A DNA stretch of 38,294 bases, taken from Aeromonas australiensis. GTDB taxonomy: Bacteria > Pseudomonadota > Gammaproteobacteria > Enterobacterales > Aeromonadaceae. The stretch spans positions 1 to 38,294 of the forward strand of contig NZ_CDDH01000083.1 of assembly GCF_000819725.1 (NCBI RefSeq), written 5' to 3'. This document shows, one piece after another, positions 9,866 through 17,768 of this stretch. Position 1 is the stretch's first letter. Each line of letters starts with the position of its first letter. The notes beneath the pieces were generated by a model that saw only the letters and a program-made list of their open reading frames with translations, searched no databases and was not told the DNA's origin. The position numbers were made by a program, and so were the translations under genes.

Positions 9866-9941
9866 ATCATGTGCCCGCTGTGCCGGTTCATGATGAACCC
9901 CCCATTTTTTATTAACGGCATACGAGACAGGACGATTAAAC

Positions 9942-11021
9942 ATGTCTAAGAAAATTTTCGACTTCGTAAAACCCGGCGTGATCACTGGTGATGACGTTCA
10001 GAAAGTGTTCGCCATCGCTAAAGAGAACGGCTTTGCTCTGCCGGCCGTAAACTGCGTTGGTACCGACTCCGTGAACGCCGTACTGGAAGCTGCCGCCAAG
10101 GTTAAAGCGCCGGTTATCGTTCAGTTCTCCAACGGTGGTGCCGTGTTCACCGCCGGTAAGGGTCTGAAGCTGGAAGGTCAGAAAGCTGCCATCCTGGGTG
10201 CCATCTCCGGTGCCAAGCACGTTCACGCTGTTGCCGAAGCTTACGGCGTGCCGGTCATCCTGCACACCGACCACGCTGCCAAGAAGCTGCTGCCGTGGAT
10301 CGACGGTCTGCTGGAAGCGGGCGAGAAGCACTTTGCTGAAACCGGCAAGCCGCTGTTCTCCTCCCACATGCTGGATCTGTCCGAAGAGTCTCTGGAAGAG
10401 AACATCGACATCTGCTGCGAGTACCTGACCCGCATGGCCAAGATGGACATGACTCTGGAGCTGGAACTGGGTTGCACCGGTGGCGAAGAAGACGGCGTCG
10501 ACAACAGCCACCTGGATCAATCTTCCCTGTACACCCAGCCGGAAGATGTTGCCTACGCTTACGAGCGTCTGTCCAAGATCAGCCCGCGTTTCACCATCGC
10601 TGCCTCCTTCGGCAACGTACACGGTGTCTACAAGCCGGGTAACGTCAAGCTGACCCCGTCCATCCTGGACGCTTCCCAGAAGTACGTTTCCGAGAAGTTT
10701 GGCATCCCTGCCAAGTCTCTGGACTTCGTATTCCACGGTGGTTCAGGTTCCACTCTGGAAGAGATCCGCGAGTCCATCTCCTACGGCGTAGTGAAGATGA
10801 ACATCGACACCGACACCCAGTGGGCGACTTGGGAAGGTCTGCTGAACTTCTACAAGAAGAACGAAGCTTACCTGCAAGGCCAGCTGGGCAACCCGGAAGG
10901 CGCCGACAAGCCGAACAAGAAGTACTACGATCCGCGCGTATGGCTGCGTGAAGGTCAGACTTCCATGATCGCTCGTCTGGAGCAAGCATTCTCCGACCTG
11001 AACGCCATCGACGTACTGTAA
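9942..11021 (+). CDS. fbaA: Class II fructose-bisphosphate aldolase FbaA
   Basis: This zinc-dependent aldolase cleaves fructose-1,6-bisphosphate to dihydroxyacetone phosphate and glyceraldehyde-3-phosphate. It is 359 aa, identical in length to E. coli FbaA. The metal and catalytic residues are in place: Asp110-His111 in LHTDHAAKKLLPW, the ELELGCTGGEEDG segment, the zinc His in NVHGVYKPGNV, and the FHGGSGS loop. Codon bias is as strong as in pgk. The 115-base gap from pgk holds a hairpin, so fbaA may be transcribed both by read-through and from its own promoter. A perfect terminator follows. Confidence 0.98.
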   Translation: MSKKIFDFVKPGVITGDDVQKVFAIAKENGFALPAVNCVGTDSVNAVLEAAAKVKAPVIVQFSNGGAVFTAGKGLKLEGQKAAILGAISGAKHVHAVAEAYGVPVILHTDHAAKKLLPWIDGLLEAGEKHFAETGKPLFSSHMLDLSEESLEENIDICCEYLTRMAKMDMTLELELGCTGGEEDGVDNSHLDQSSLYTQPEDVAYAYERLSKISPRFTIAASFGNVHGVYKPGNVKLTPSILDASQKYVSEKFGIPAKSLDFVFHGGSGSTLEEIRESISYGVVKMNIDTDTQWATWEGLLNFYKKNEAYLQGQLGNPEGADKPNKKYYDPRVWLREGQTSMIARLEQAFSDLNAIDVL

Positions 11022-11046
11022 TTCGTTACAGCACCTTGATTGCATG

Positions 11047-11073
11047 AAAAGGCGCCCTGCGGGGCGCCTTTTG
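11047..11073 (+). terminator. Terminator after fbaA
   Basis: AAAAGGCGCC and GGCGCCTTTT form a perfect 10-bp stem with a 6-nt loop, 25 bases past the fbaA stop. The A/T flanks make it potentially bidirectional. Confidence 0.9.
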
Positions 11074-11180
11074 CATTTCTGTGATCCGCACCAGTTGGTG
11101 AGTGGAGGGGGAACTGGGTATTATCGAAACAAATTTGCTTATTTTATTAAACAATTTGCAACCAAGGCAGGATGCTGAGT

Positions 11181-12485
11181 ATGCAGGCAGGAAAGCACAT
11201 CGGATATCAGGAGCACGTCGCCTCCTACTACGCGGCCACCCGCAACGGCTCGCAACAGTGGCCCGAGCTGGAGGGGGAGCACAAGGCTGACGTTTGCATT
11301 ATCGGCGGCGGCTTTACCGGTCTCAATACCGCCATCAACCTGGCTGATGCGGGTTACAAGGTGGTGCTGCTGGAGGCCAACCGCATTGGCTGGGGGGCGT
11401 CTGGGCGCAACGGCGGCCAGCTTATTCGCGGGATCGGCCACGACACCAGCCAGTTTGCCCGCTGGATTGGCGATCAAGGGGTGCGCGAGCTGGATCTGAT
11501 GGGGCTGGAGGCGGTGCAACTGGTGCGCGAGCGGGTCGAGCGTTTCAATATCGACTGCGATCTCACCTGGGGTTACTGCGATCTGGCGACCCGTCAACGT
11601 CATCTGGCTGGCTTTGAGGAGGAGCTCGACCATCTGGCGAGCCTCGGCTATGAGCACGAGCTGAAACTGGTCCCGCGCCAAGATATCCATACCGTGGTGG
11701 GGTCGGATCGCTATATCGGCGGCCTTATCGACATGGGCTCCGGCCATCTCCATCCCCTCAATCTGGCGCTCGGCGAGGCCCGTGCCGCCGCCAGCCTCGG
11801 GGTCTCCCTTTTTGAACACTCCCGGGTGACCCATATCGAGTATGGCAAGCAGCTGGAGGTGACCACCGCCCACGGTCGGGTCACTGCCGATTATCTGGTG
11901 ATCGGCTGCAACGCCTATCTCAATGACCTCAATCCGGAGCTGGGGGGGCGGGTGCTGCCCGCCGGCTCCTATATCCTCGCCACCGAGGTGCTGGATCGCC
12001 GCTTGCGCCAGCGGCTGCTGCCGCAAAACATGGCGGTGTGCGATCAGAACGTGGCCCTCGACTACTACCGCCTCTCAGCCGACGGCCGCCTGCTGTTTGG
12101 CGGGGCCTGCAACTATTCGGGGCGGGATCCCCGCGATATCAAGGCCTTTATGTTGCCCAAGCTGCTGCGGGTCTTCCCCGAGCTGGCTGGCACAGCCATC
12201 GAGTTTCAGTGGGGCGGCATGATCGGGATCGGCGCCAACCGGTTGCCGCAGATTGGCCGCCTCAAGGAACACCCCAACGTGCTTTACGCCCAGGCCTACT
12301 CCGGTCACGGTCTCAATGCCACCCATATGGCGGGCAAGTTGGTAGCCGAGGCGATCCGCGGTGAAAGCCGGGGTTTCGATCTCTTTGCCAGCGTGCCCCA
12401 TATTACCTTCCCGGGTGGCCCGGCGCTGCGCTCCCCGCTGCTGGCACTGGGTATGCTGTGGCACCGGATGAAGGATATCTTCTGA
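11181..12485 (+). CDS. FAD-dependent amine oxidase, PuuB/OrdL-like (gamma-glutamylputrescine oxidase family)
   Basis: This 434-aa flavoprotein belongs to the DAO/OrdL family. It starts with a HxxSYYA-type segment, as in PuuB, then has the FAD dinucleotide-binding motif CIIGGGFTGLNTAINLADAG (about 40-59) and ASGRNGGQL, the pattern seen in PuuB. The later blocks GSGHLHPLNLA, LDYYRLSADGRLLFGG, RLPQIGR and AYSGHGLNATHMAGK match PuuB in order. The likely reaction is oxidative deamination of a gamma-glutamyl-polyamine or similar amine, but no puuA/C/D genes lie beside it, so the substrate is uncertain. The ATG at 11181 has AGGA at an 8-base spacing; an ATG at 11172 is the alternative. It appears monocistronic, with an AT-rich upstream region. 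Confidence 0.85.
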   Translation: MQAGKHIGYQEHVASYYAATRNGSQQWPELEGEHKADVCIIGGGFTGLNTAINLADAGYKVVLLEANRIGWGASGRNGGQLIRGIGHDTSQFARWIGDQGVRELDLMGLEAVQLVRERVERFNIDCDLTWGYCDLATRQRHLAGFEEELDHLASLGYEHELKLVPRQDIHTVVGSDRYIGGLIDMGSGHLHPLNLALGEARAAASLGVSLFEHSRVTHIEYGKQLEVTTAHGRVTADYLVIGCNAYLNDLNPELGGRVLPAGSYILATEVLDRRLRQRLLPQNMAVCDQNVALDYYRLSADGRLLFGGACNYSGRDPRDIKAFMLPKLLRVFPELAGTAIEFQWGGMIGIGANRLPQIGRLKEHPNVLYAQAYSGHGLNATHMAGKLVAEAIRGESRGFDLFASVPHITFPGGPALRSPLLALGMLWHRMKDIF

Positions 12486-12580
12486 CTCCGATTATCAGCC
12501 TGTGCAGTGCTGGCTGAACGCAGCCCCCTTGCCAGCCCTTGTTTATCGCGGGTTGGCACTATCGTTACGCCTGATAGACC

Positions 12581-12625
12581 AAAAGATGCATTCGCGCCAA
12601 TCTCGTCCCGTTGGCGCTATCTTTT
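12581..12625. repeat. Long interrupted inverted repeat (possible bidirectional terminator)
   Basis: AAAAGAT (12581) pairs with ATCTTTT (12619), and GCGCCAA (12594) pairs with TTGGCGC (12611) over a 10-nt loop, with a lopsided internal bulge. It lies about 100 bases after the amine oxidase stop. The outer A/T arms give the terminator pattern on both strands. Confidence 0.55.
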
Positions 12626-12714
12626 AGGTGTGAGAGCGGTTATCTGCCAAGAGGTTGTCAGATTGCCGCAATATTTGCCGAGAAAGGGCCGAGGACGGGG
12701 AGAGGAGGGCCAAG

Positions 12715-13302
12715 ATGGAGATAAATGTGGTCGCGTCAGGCGGGCTAAGTCCGCTGGCGCAACGGCAGGGTTCTCCCGCAGTGCAGGCACAGGAGCGGGC
12801 TGCAACTTCACCATCAACGGGCAGTGACAGCCGTATGGTACGCGACCTTGGCGCCGTGCTGGACGAGCTCGGGCTGTCATCGCAAGGTGAGAGCCGTGGG
12901 AGCGGCGCCTCAATCAAGGACTCCCTGGAGGCGTTTATCAACACCATGATGGACTCCCTGCAACAGCAGCAGGAGCAGCAGCTGGCATTGCAGCAACAAC
13001 AGCGGCAAGAGCAGGAACAGCGCAAACTCGCCATCGCCGACAGCAGCGAGAACCCGCTCAAGCGAGATCTGGAGCGCCTGCTGGAGGCGCTGGAACAACA
13101 GGGCGGGCAGGGAAAAGAGAGCGAGCAAGGGGTCGAAAGCGAAGCAGTCAACCCCTTGCAGAGCCAGTTGACCAAGCTGTTGGAGAGCAGCGGTGCGGCA
13201 GAGAGCGGGGTCACCCTCAAGGAGGTGCTGTCAGGGTTGGCCAGCAAGCTGTCGAGCGAACCTGCCGAGCGAAAAGGGTATCGGGTCGATACCCAGGTTT
13301 GA
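12715..13302 (+). CDS. Hypothetical Q-rich helical-repeat protein
   Basis: I do not recognise this 195-aa protein. The start is well supported: AGGAGGG lies 5 bases before the ATG. There is no signal peptide or membrane segment. The first 65 residues look disordered (Ser, Gly, Gln). Then come amphipathic helices with a loosely repeated pattern: IKDSLEAFINTMMDSL (67-82), NPLKRDLERLLEALEQQ (113-129), NPLQSQLTKLLESS (146-159) and TLKEVLSGLASKLSS (167-181). A glutamine-rich coiled-coil stretch covers about 83-103. The repeats suggest a helical scaffold or self-association, which is inference. It stands alone, convergent with the lipoprotein gene. Confidence 0.75.
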   Translation: MEINVVASGGLSPLAQRQGSPAVQAQERAATSPSTGSDSRMVRDLGAVLDELGLSSQGESRGSGASIKDSLEAFINTMMDSLQQQQEQQLALQQQQRQEQEQRKLAIADSSENPLKRDLERLLEALEQQGGQGKESEQGVESEAVNPLQSQLTKLLESSGAAESGVTLKEVLSGLASKLSSEPAERKGYRVDTQV

Positions 13303-13332
13303 GCTGGTTGGCAACGGCATATCTGCCGTTGC
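13276..13332. terminator. Two hairpins between convergent genes
   Basis: GGGTATCG/CGATACCC (13276-13294, 3-nt loop) overlaps the end of the Q-rich gene. Read on the minus strand it is followed by TTTTC, so it probably terminates the lipoprotein transcript. GCAACGGCA/TGCCGTTGC (13311-13332, 4-nt loop) is a second perfect 9-bp stem. Together they separate the two convergent units. Confidence 0.6.
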
Positions 13333-13355
13333 AGACAGAAGGGGTGGGAACTCCT

Positions 13356-13769
13356 TTATTGGGTCGGTTCCGCCAGCCGCCACCCCTGTTCGCTCTTCAT
13401 CATCCACACCTCAGCCTCTTGCGGCAGCACCTGGCCCGCCTCGAACTCGCCATATTTGCGCTCGAGCTCCATCAGAGCCATCTCCTGCTGGAAGGGGCCA
13501 GCCCGGTCGTAGACCAGATCCTCATCGTGCAACACCTGCAACTGATCGAGCCCCTGTTTGAAGTGGAGCTGGTAACTCACCTTGACCAGATAGACCCCCT
13601 CCATCCGCTCCTCCTTGCCGAGGATGATGAAATCGCTGATCTCGAACAGGTTGGCGTCTGTCTCGGCCAGCAGCCTGGCGGTAACTTGGCTCCGGATATC
13701 CTCTTCACCGGGCCCGGCACTGCAGCCATAAAGCCAGAGGGCTAGCAGGGGGATGAACCACTTTTTCAT
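13356..13769 (-). CDS. Small hypothetical lipoprotein
   Basis: This 137-aa protein starts MKKWFIPLLALWLYGCSAG, a clear lipoprotein signal with lipobox LYGC and the lipidated Cys16. The mature part is an acidic alpha/beta-looking domain of about 120 residues without cysteines or catalytic motifs that I can name. The start at 13769 has CGGAG 6 bases upstream; a longer frame to 13961 runs into the GNAT gene and lacks any signal. It lies 70 bases after the GNAT gene and is probably the last member of the cutA-dsbD-GNAT unit. Function unknown. The residue after Cys16 is Ser, which favours sorting to the outer membrane by the +2 rule. Confidence 0.8.
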   Translation of the reverse strand: MKKWFIPLLALWLYGCSAGPGEEDIRSQVTARLLAETDANLFEISDFIILGKEERMEGVYLVKVSYQLHFKQGLDQLQVLHDEDLVYDRAGPFQQEMALMELERKYGEFEAGQVLPQEAEVWMMKSEQGWRLAEPTQ

Positions 13770-13839
13770 CAAAACTCCGGACAAGTGCAACACGAGAGGG
13801 GCGATTGTGCCATGCGAACGGGCGGCGGCAAACCTTGTC

Positions 13840-14331
13840 TCACGGTTCCAGTGAACGTTCCAGCACGATGGCCTCGGCCCGATAACCTGCCACCTCGCGG
13901 CGATAGCACTCGGTGAACCCTCTACGCAGCCAGAAGGATAGCGCACTCTCATTGCTGGCAATCACTGACAGGCGAAGCCGGGTAGCCCCCCATGAGCTTG
14001 CCAGCGTGCAGGCGTGAAGATAGAGCGACTGACCACGGCCACTCCCTTGCCAGGGTTCCCCCACCAGTAACAGACCCAGATAGGCGGTGTCTGGATTGGG
14101 GTAGCCGCGCAGCAGATCAATGACAGCGGTGAGTTCTCCCTGCTCCCAGCGGCCGATGAGGTGTTTGGCAGAGAACGGCAGGCCGGATGGGCAGGCGACA
14201 AGTTCCTCTTCTCCCGCCTGTGTAGAGAGAGGGTCATTGCTCACCGCCGCCTGATAGGAGGGGGCCTGCTCGAACAGCCGCTGCAAGGCAGGTGCATCGC
14301 TTGTCTGCAGCCGACGCAACTCAGCGTGCAT
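13840..14331 (-). CDS. GNAT family N-acetyltransferase
   Basis: The protein is 163 aa with one GNAT fold. Motif A is visible as LGLLLVGEPWQGSGRGQSLYLHA (about 84-106; the acetyl-CoA pyrophosphate loop is QGSGRG). Motif B follows as LRLSVIASNESALSFWLRRGF (about 119-139). The acceptor cannot be told from the sequence. Its ATG lies inside the end of dsbD (11-base overlap), which implies translational coupling. A link to thiol chemistry is not implied by the fold and would be speculation. Confidence 0.85.
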   Translation of the reverse strand: MHAELRRLQTSDAPALQRLFEQAPSYQAAVSNDPLSTQAGEEELVACPSGLPFSAKHLIGRWEQGELTAVIDLLRGYPNPDTAYLGLLLVGEPWQGSGRGQSLYLHACTLASSWGATRLRLSVIASNESALSFWLRRGFTECYRREVAGYRAEAIVLERSLEP

Positions 14332-16120
14332 CGCTTACCATCTCGAGATGTTTGGCAAAGGGGATAGGCCCCATAAAACCGGTGACCCGCTGCCCTGTTC
14401 GCTCCTTGCCCTCGCGGTCGAAGAAGATGAGGGTCGGCAATCCCAGTACATTGAGGCTGTTGAGCAGCTCGATATCGGCATCGTCGTTGGCGGTGACATC
14501 TGCCTGTAGCAGCACCATATCGCTAAAGTGTGTTTGCACCGCAGGGTCGCTAAAGGTCTTGTGCTCGAACTCCTTGCAGGCGACGCACCAGTCGGCGTAG
14601 AGGTCGAGCAGCACCGGCTTGCCGCGAGCGGCGGCCAGCTGCACCTTGAGATCATCCAGCGTCTTGATGCGGATAAACTGCGGTGCCGTTTGACTGGCAT
14701 CCGCCGTGATGGCAGCAGGGGGGGCCGGTTGCAGCAGATCCTTGCCCACTACCACGGCGCTGATCATCGCCAGCAACAGTACGAAGCCGCGCACGCTTTT
14801 GGCCACCGAGTGGGGCTGGCGCTGGTTGTGGTGATAGAGATAGCCGCACAGCAGCAGTCCCCAGCCGAGCCAGGCGAGGGTGGTGGCCTGATCGCTCCAG
14901 AGCCGTGACAGCAGCAGGATCGGCACCGCCAGCAGGGCGAAGCCAAACAGCTGCTTGATCACATCCATCCAGGCGCCCGCCTTGGGCAGCAGCTTGCCCC
15001 CCGAGGTGCCGAGCAGCAGCAGCGGTAGCCCCATCCCCAGTGAGAGCGCATAGAGCGCCGCCCCGCCGAGCCAGAGATCGCCGCTCTGGGCCACATAGAT
15101 CAGCGCCCCCGAAAGTGGCGCCGTGGTGCAGGGGGAGCAGACCAGCCCGGAGATCATCCCCATGATGGCGACCCCGACTACCGAGCCCCCCTGCTGGCGG
15201 TTGGAGAGGCCGGAGAGACGGGTTTGCAAACTGCTCGGCAGTTGCAGGGTGTAGAGCCCGAACATGGAGAGGGCCAGCAGCACGAACATCACAGAGAGGC
15301 CGATCAGCACATAGGGGTGTTGCAGCGCCGCCTGGAATTTCAGACCCGCCGAGGCCACTATCAGCCCCAGCAATGTGTAGGTGACCGCCATCCCCTGCAC
15401 ATAGACCAGGGAGAGCAAGAAGGCGCGACCGGTGGAGAGGCGATGGCCGGCACCGGCGATGATGCCGGTCAGAATGGGATACATGGGGAAGACGCAGGGG
15501 GTGAAGGCGAGCCCCAGCCCCAGGGCGAAGAAGGCGGCGATGCTGAGCCAGAACCCCTGATTACCGAGGGCGACGGCCAGCTGATCCTGCTGGCTAACCG
15601 GTGCGACGCTTTGTGCCGTATCAGCAGTGGATGCTGTGGTTGCCGTGACCAGCGGGGCCACATCGATCAGCTTGTCGGTCGGCGGATAGCAGAGGCCGTC
15701 GGTACAGCCCTGATAGCGCACTCGCAGGGTGGCGCCGTCGCCTACCTCCTTCAGCGGTACCACTATGCTCACCTGCTGGTAGTAGACCCGGGTCTTGCCG
15801 AAGAAGTCATCCTCGTGCTCGGTGCCTTCCGGCAGGGTCGGCTCGCTGAAGCTGAGGTTGTTCCCCTTGAAACGCAGGCTGTGGCGATAGAGGTAGTAGT
15901 CGTCGGCGATGTGAAGGGTCAGCAGCAGCTGATCGCCACGCTGTTCGCTCTCGATCTGAAAGGCCTCATCGACCTGCAAAAATTTGGGTTTGGCGTTGGC
16001 CTCAATGCCCAGCGAGCTGAGCAGATCGGCGCCGCTGGCGTGGGCAGGGGTGCTGCCCGCAGCTGTCATCAGCAGGGCACAGAGCAGCAGCAGGGGAGAG
16101 AGCAAGCGGTTGAATGTCAT
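14321..16120 (-). CDS. dsbD: Thiol:disulfide interchange protein DsbD
   Basis: DsbD moves electrons from cytosolic thioredoxin across the inner membrane to DsbC, DsbG and the cytochrome c maturation pathway. This 599-aa protein has all three modules. After a signal peptide (about 1-28) comes the periplasmic alpha domain with Cys139 and Cys144. The eight-helix membrane domain carries Cys209 (FTPCVFPMYPI) and Cys331 (GLVCSPCTTAPLSGA). The C-terminal thioredoxin-like gamma domain has the CxxC Cys512-Cys515 (DWCVACKEF). It is slightly longer than the E. coli protein (565 aa), mainly in the alpha/TM linker. Its ATG overlaps the cutA stop as ATGA, and the GNAT gene overlaps its own end. Confidence 0.96.
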   Translation of the reverse strand: MTFNRLLSPLLLLCALLMTAAGSTPAHASGADLLSSLGIEANAKPKFLQVDEAFQIESEQRGDQLLLTLHIADDYYLYRHSLRFKGNNLSFSEPTLPEGTEHEDDFFGKTRVYYQQVSIVVPLKEVGDGATLRVRYQGCTDGLCYPPTDKLIDVAPLVTATTASTADTAQSVAPVSQQDQLAVALGNQGFWLSIAAFFALGLGLAFTPCVFPMYPILTGIIAGAGHRLSTGRAFLLSLVYVQGMAVTYTLLGLIVASAGLKFQAALQHPYVLIGLSVMFVLLALSMFGLYTLQLPSSLQTRLSGLSNRQQGGSVVGVAIMGMISGLVCSPCTTAPLSGALIYVAQSGDLWLGGAALYALSLGMGLPLLLLGTSGGKLLPKAGAWMDVIKQLFGFALLAVPILLLSRLWSDQATTLAWLGWGLLLCGYLYHHNQRQPHSVAKSVRGFVLLLAMISAVVVGKDLLQPAPPAAITADASQTAPQFIRIKTLDDLKVQLAAARGKPVLLDLYADWCVACKEFEHKTFSDPAVQTHFSDMVLLQADVTANDDADIELLNSLNVLGLPTLIFFDREGKERTGQRVTGFMGPIPFAKHLEMVSDAR

Positions 16121-16434
16121 GGGGTCTCCCCATTGAGCCAGTCGAGATAGGCAGGTAGTCCGGCACTCACCGGCAGGGCTAGCAGCTCGGGCACCTCATA
16201 GGGGTGATGGGCTTGAATACATGCCTGCAGCTCGGCAAAGAGTGGCTGGCGGGATTTGATGATGAGCTGGATCTCGGTGGCGCGCTCCACCTTGCCTTGC
16301 CAGCGATAGACGGAGGTGACGCCCGGCAGTTGATTGATGCAGGCGGCCAACCGCTGGTTCAGCAGCTGTTCGCAGAGAAGGTCGGCACTGGTTTGATCTG
16401 GGCAGGTGCAGAGCACCACAATGGCGTCGGTCAT
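16117..16434 (-). CDS. cutA: Divalent-cation tolerance protein CutA
   Basis: CutA is a small trimeric cytosolic protein with a ferredoxin-like fold linked to copper tolerance. Visible family blocks are VVLCTCPDQ near the start, LAACINQLPGVTSVYRWQGK, and HHPYEVPELLALPV. From the ATG at 16434 it is 105 aa. A GTG at 16449 would add five residues (MKIRF), and neither start has an ideal Shine-Dalgarno, so the start is uncertain. The gene heads the minus-strand unit and overlaps dsbD by four bases (ATGA), the same cutA-dsbD pairing as in enterics. Confidence 0.93.
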   Translation of the reverse strand: MTDAIVVLCTCPDQTSADLLCEQLLNQRLAACINQLPGVTSVYRWQGKVERATEIQLIIKSRQPLFAELQACIQAHHPYEVPELLALPVSAGLPAYLDWLNGETP

Positions 16435-16529
16435 AAAGCGGATCTTCACCTCATTGGGGTAAACCGGGCAGGCGCCCTTGCCGTGTCATCCCCTTTTGCG
16501 GATGAAGGTGAAAAAAGCGCCTGAAAATC

Positions 16530-16555
16530 AGCGGCTACTATACCCCAGAGCCGCT
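16530..16555. promoter_or_regulatory. Dyad in the cutA upstream region
   Basis: AGCGGCT-N12-AGCCGCT is a perfect 7-bp inverted repeat between divergent genes. On the minus strand a TATAGT hexamer lies between the arms and would serve as a -10 for cutA. This suggests an operator or a hairpin at the start of the cutA transcript. No -35 is clear. Confidence 0.35.
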
Positions 16556-16678
16556 TCAAATAGCATCTGTAGCCATTTGTGAGCCAGCGCCAAAAATTTG
16601 TGGGGGGCATGAGATAGACGCTGTCATGGAGAGAGGGCAGAATGAGCGGGCTTGTTCCCAATTGACGTAAGGAAATGT

Positions 16679-17035
16679 ATGACCCAACAGAATGAGCAGC
16701 AGAGAAACCGCATGTTGAGCCTGCTGCGCGAAGGTGAGCGCCGCATGTTGGTTCAATTGGCCGGGCTGCTGCGCACGACCGCCGATGAAATCAATGCCGA
16801 GCTGGAGAGAGAGGAGCTGATGGCCACCCTGGAGCAGCCCATCACGGTGGAGTATCTCAACGGCGTGGTGCAGCACCATCTGTTCGAGCGCAAACACAAG
16901 GGAGATATGGCGGTTGCCCAGCAGATCCTGAGCGATTATCAGAACGAGCTGGACGCGCTGCAGACTGCTCAGGCCCAGCCTGAAGAGGCTGCTGCAGCCG
17001 ACGAGTGCGGCGAAGAGCTCAAGGCTCAGGCTTGA
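16679..17035 (+). CDS. Hypothetical 118-aa helical protein
   Basis: I do not recognise this protein. TAAGGAA lies about 4 bases before the ATG at 16679. It appears soluble and all-helical: an initial Q/R-rich helix, then REGERRMLVQLAGLLRTTAD (about 17-36), EINAELEREELMATLEQPIT (37-56), and a segment YLNGVVQHHLFERKHKGD (59-76). The tail is acidic and Ala/Gln-rich with a single Cys110. The compact first 95 residues look like a real folded domain; the tail looks disordered. It is divergent from cutA and followed by two hairpins, so it is probably monocistronic. Confidence 0.75.
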   Translation: MTQQNEQQRNRMLSLLREGERRMLVQLAGLLRTTADEINAELEREELMATLEQPITVEYLNGVVQHHLFERKHKGDMAVAQQILSDYQNELDALQTAQAQPEEAAAADECGEELKAQA

Positions 17036-17041
17036 GCGACG

Positions 17042-17128
17042 GGCAGGCCTGAATCCTTACTTCTGAATCAGCCGGCCTGCCAGCGCTGATCCCTCTTGCG
17101 GCTCCATCATGTCTGCCATGATGGGGCC
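17042..17128 (+). terminator. Two hairpins after the 118-aa gene
   Basis: GGCAGGCC (17042) pairs with GGCCTGCC (17074) around a 24-nt loop. Then GGCTCCATCATG (17100) pairs with CATGATGGGGCC (17117) over a 5-nt loop with one T-G wobble, followed by a moderately T-rich tail. The second is the better terminator candidate. Confidence 0.55.
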
Positions 17129-17197
17129 GTGTCGTTTCTGCTGTAGCCTTTCCTTGTTGCCCTTCACTTCTCGGTTTCAATCCAACTGATTCGTGCC

Positions 17198-17644
17198 TTA
17201 GCGCGCCCCTTGTGGCATGCCGTGCGGCACTTCGCGGGGGATGGGGAACACCTTGTCATAGCCCCAGTTGTAGACGAAGGCATAGATCAGATAGAAGACG
17301 ACGAAGCCCAGATCCAGCACCAACGCCTCCAGCAGGCTGACGCTCAGCCACCAGGACATGACCGGCAGCGCGACGATCAGCAGACCGCCCTCAAAGCCGA
17401 AGGTATGCAGCACCCGTTGCCACAGGGTCTTGTGGGTATGGCCCTGATACTTGAGCAGCAGCTTGTCGACCCCGATGTTGTAGATGTAGTTCCAGACGGT
17501 GGCCAGCACCGAGAAGAACAGGGCCAGCGGGCCCATATGGTTGAGCCCGACCCCGGTAACCCAGCTGGCCAGCGGGGCGGCAATCAGCAGACCAATCAGT
17601 TCAAAGCCAATGGCATGGCGCAGGCGATCGTTACGGGTACGCAT
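17198..17644 (-). CDS. PACE family efflux transporter (AceI-like)
   Basis: This 148-aa inner-membrane protein has four predicted helices arranged as two bacterial transmembrane pair repeats. Each repeat carries the family pattern: RHAIGFELIGLLIAAPLASW with WNYIYNIGVDK, and HTFGFEGGLLIVALPVMSWW with VYNWGYDKVFP. A conserved acidic residue in helix 1 (Glu15) corresponds to the essential proton-coupling Glu of Acinetobacter AceI. PACE proteins export biocides such as chlorhexidine and, natively, short diamines such as cadaverine and putrescine. The gene is divergent from a LysR regulator, as with aceI/aceR, with a dyad between them. Confidence 0.9.
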   Translation of the reverse strand: MRTRNDRLRHAIGFELIGLLIAAPLASWVTGVGLNHMGPLALFFSVLATVWNYIYNIGVDKLLLKYQGHTHKTLWQRVLHTFGFEGGLLIVALPVMSWWLSVSLLEALVLDLGFVVFYLIYAFVYNWGYDKVFPIPREVPHGMPQGAR

Positions 17645-17719
17645 AAGTCACTCTCTCAATCAGGTTTATTCACGATTGCCGGTTAATCTATAGATCTTTC
17701 ACGATAGATTCATGTTGGT

Positions 17720-17742
17720 ATCCATCGTTAAAATAGATGGAT
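17720..17742. promoter_or_regulatory. Candidate LysR operator between PACE gene and regulator
   Basis: ATCCATC-N9-GATGGAT is a perfect 7-bp dyad in the 124-base divergent spacer, and it fits the LysR pattern of T-N11-A in an interrupted palindrome. The word ATAGAT also occurs three times nearby (about 17690, 17704, 17734), the first in a self-complementary ATCTATAGAT. These are likely binding sites for the adjacent regulator. Confidence 0.55.
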
Positions 17743-17768
17743 GAAACAGCTTGTCGGAGGGTCATAAG

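Noticed and set aside
12955..13020. CAG/CAA-rich tract as a microsatellite
   Set aside because: The repeats are imperfect and in frame, encoding a Gln-rich helix in a supported gene; no uniform unit that suggests phase variation.
15224..16150. 308-codon plus-strand frame over dsbD
   Set aside because: Composition is Gln/Gly/His-rich antisense text; dsbD motifs are complete on the minus strand.
16446..16661. 71-codon minus-strand frame upstream of cutA
   Set aside because: It covers the cutA promoter and start, has no good Shine-Dalgarno or recognisable sequence, and overlaps the likely regulatory dyad.
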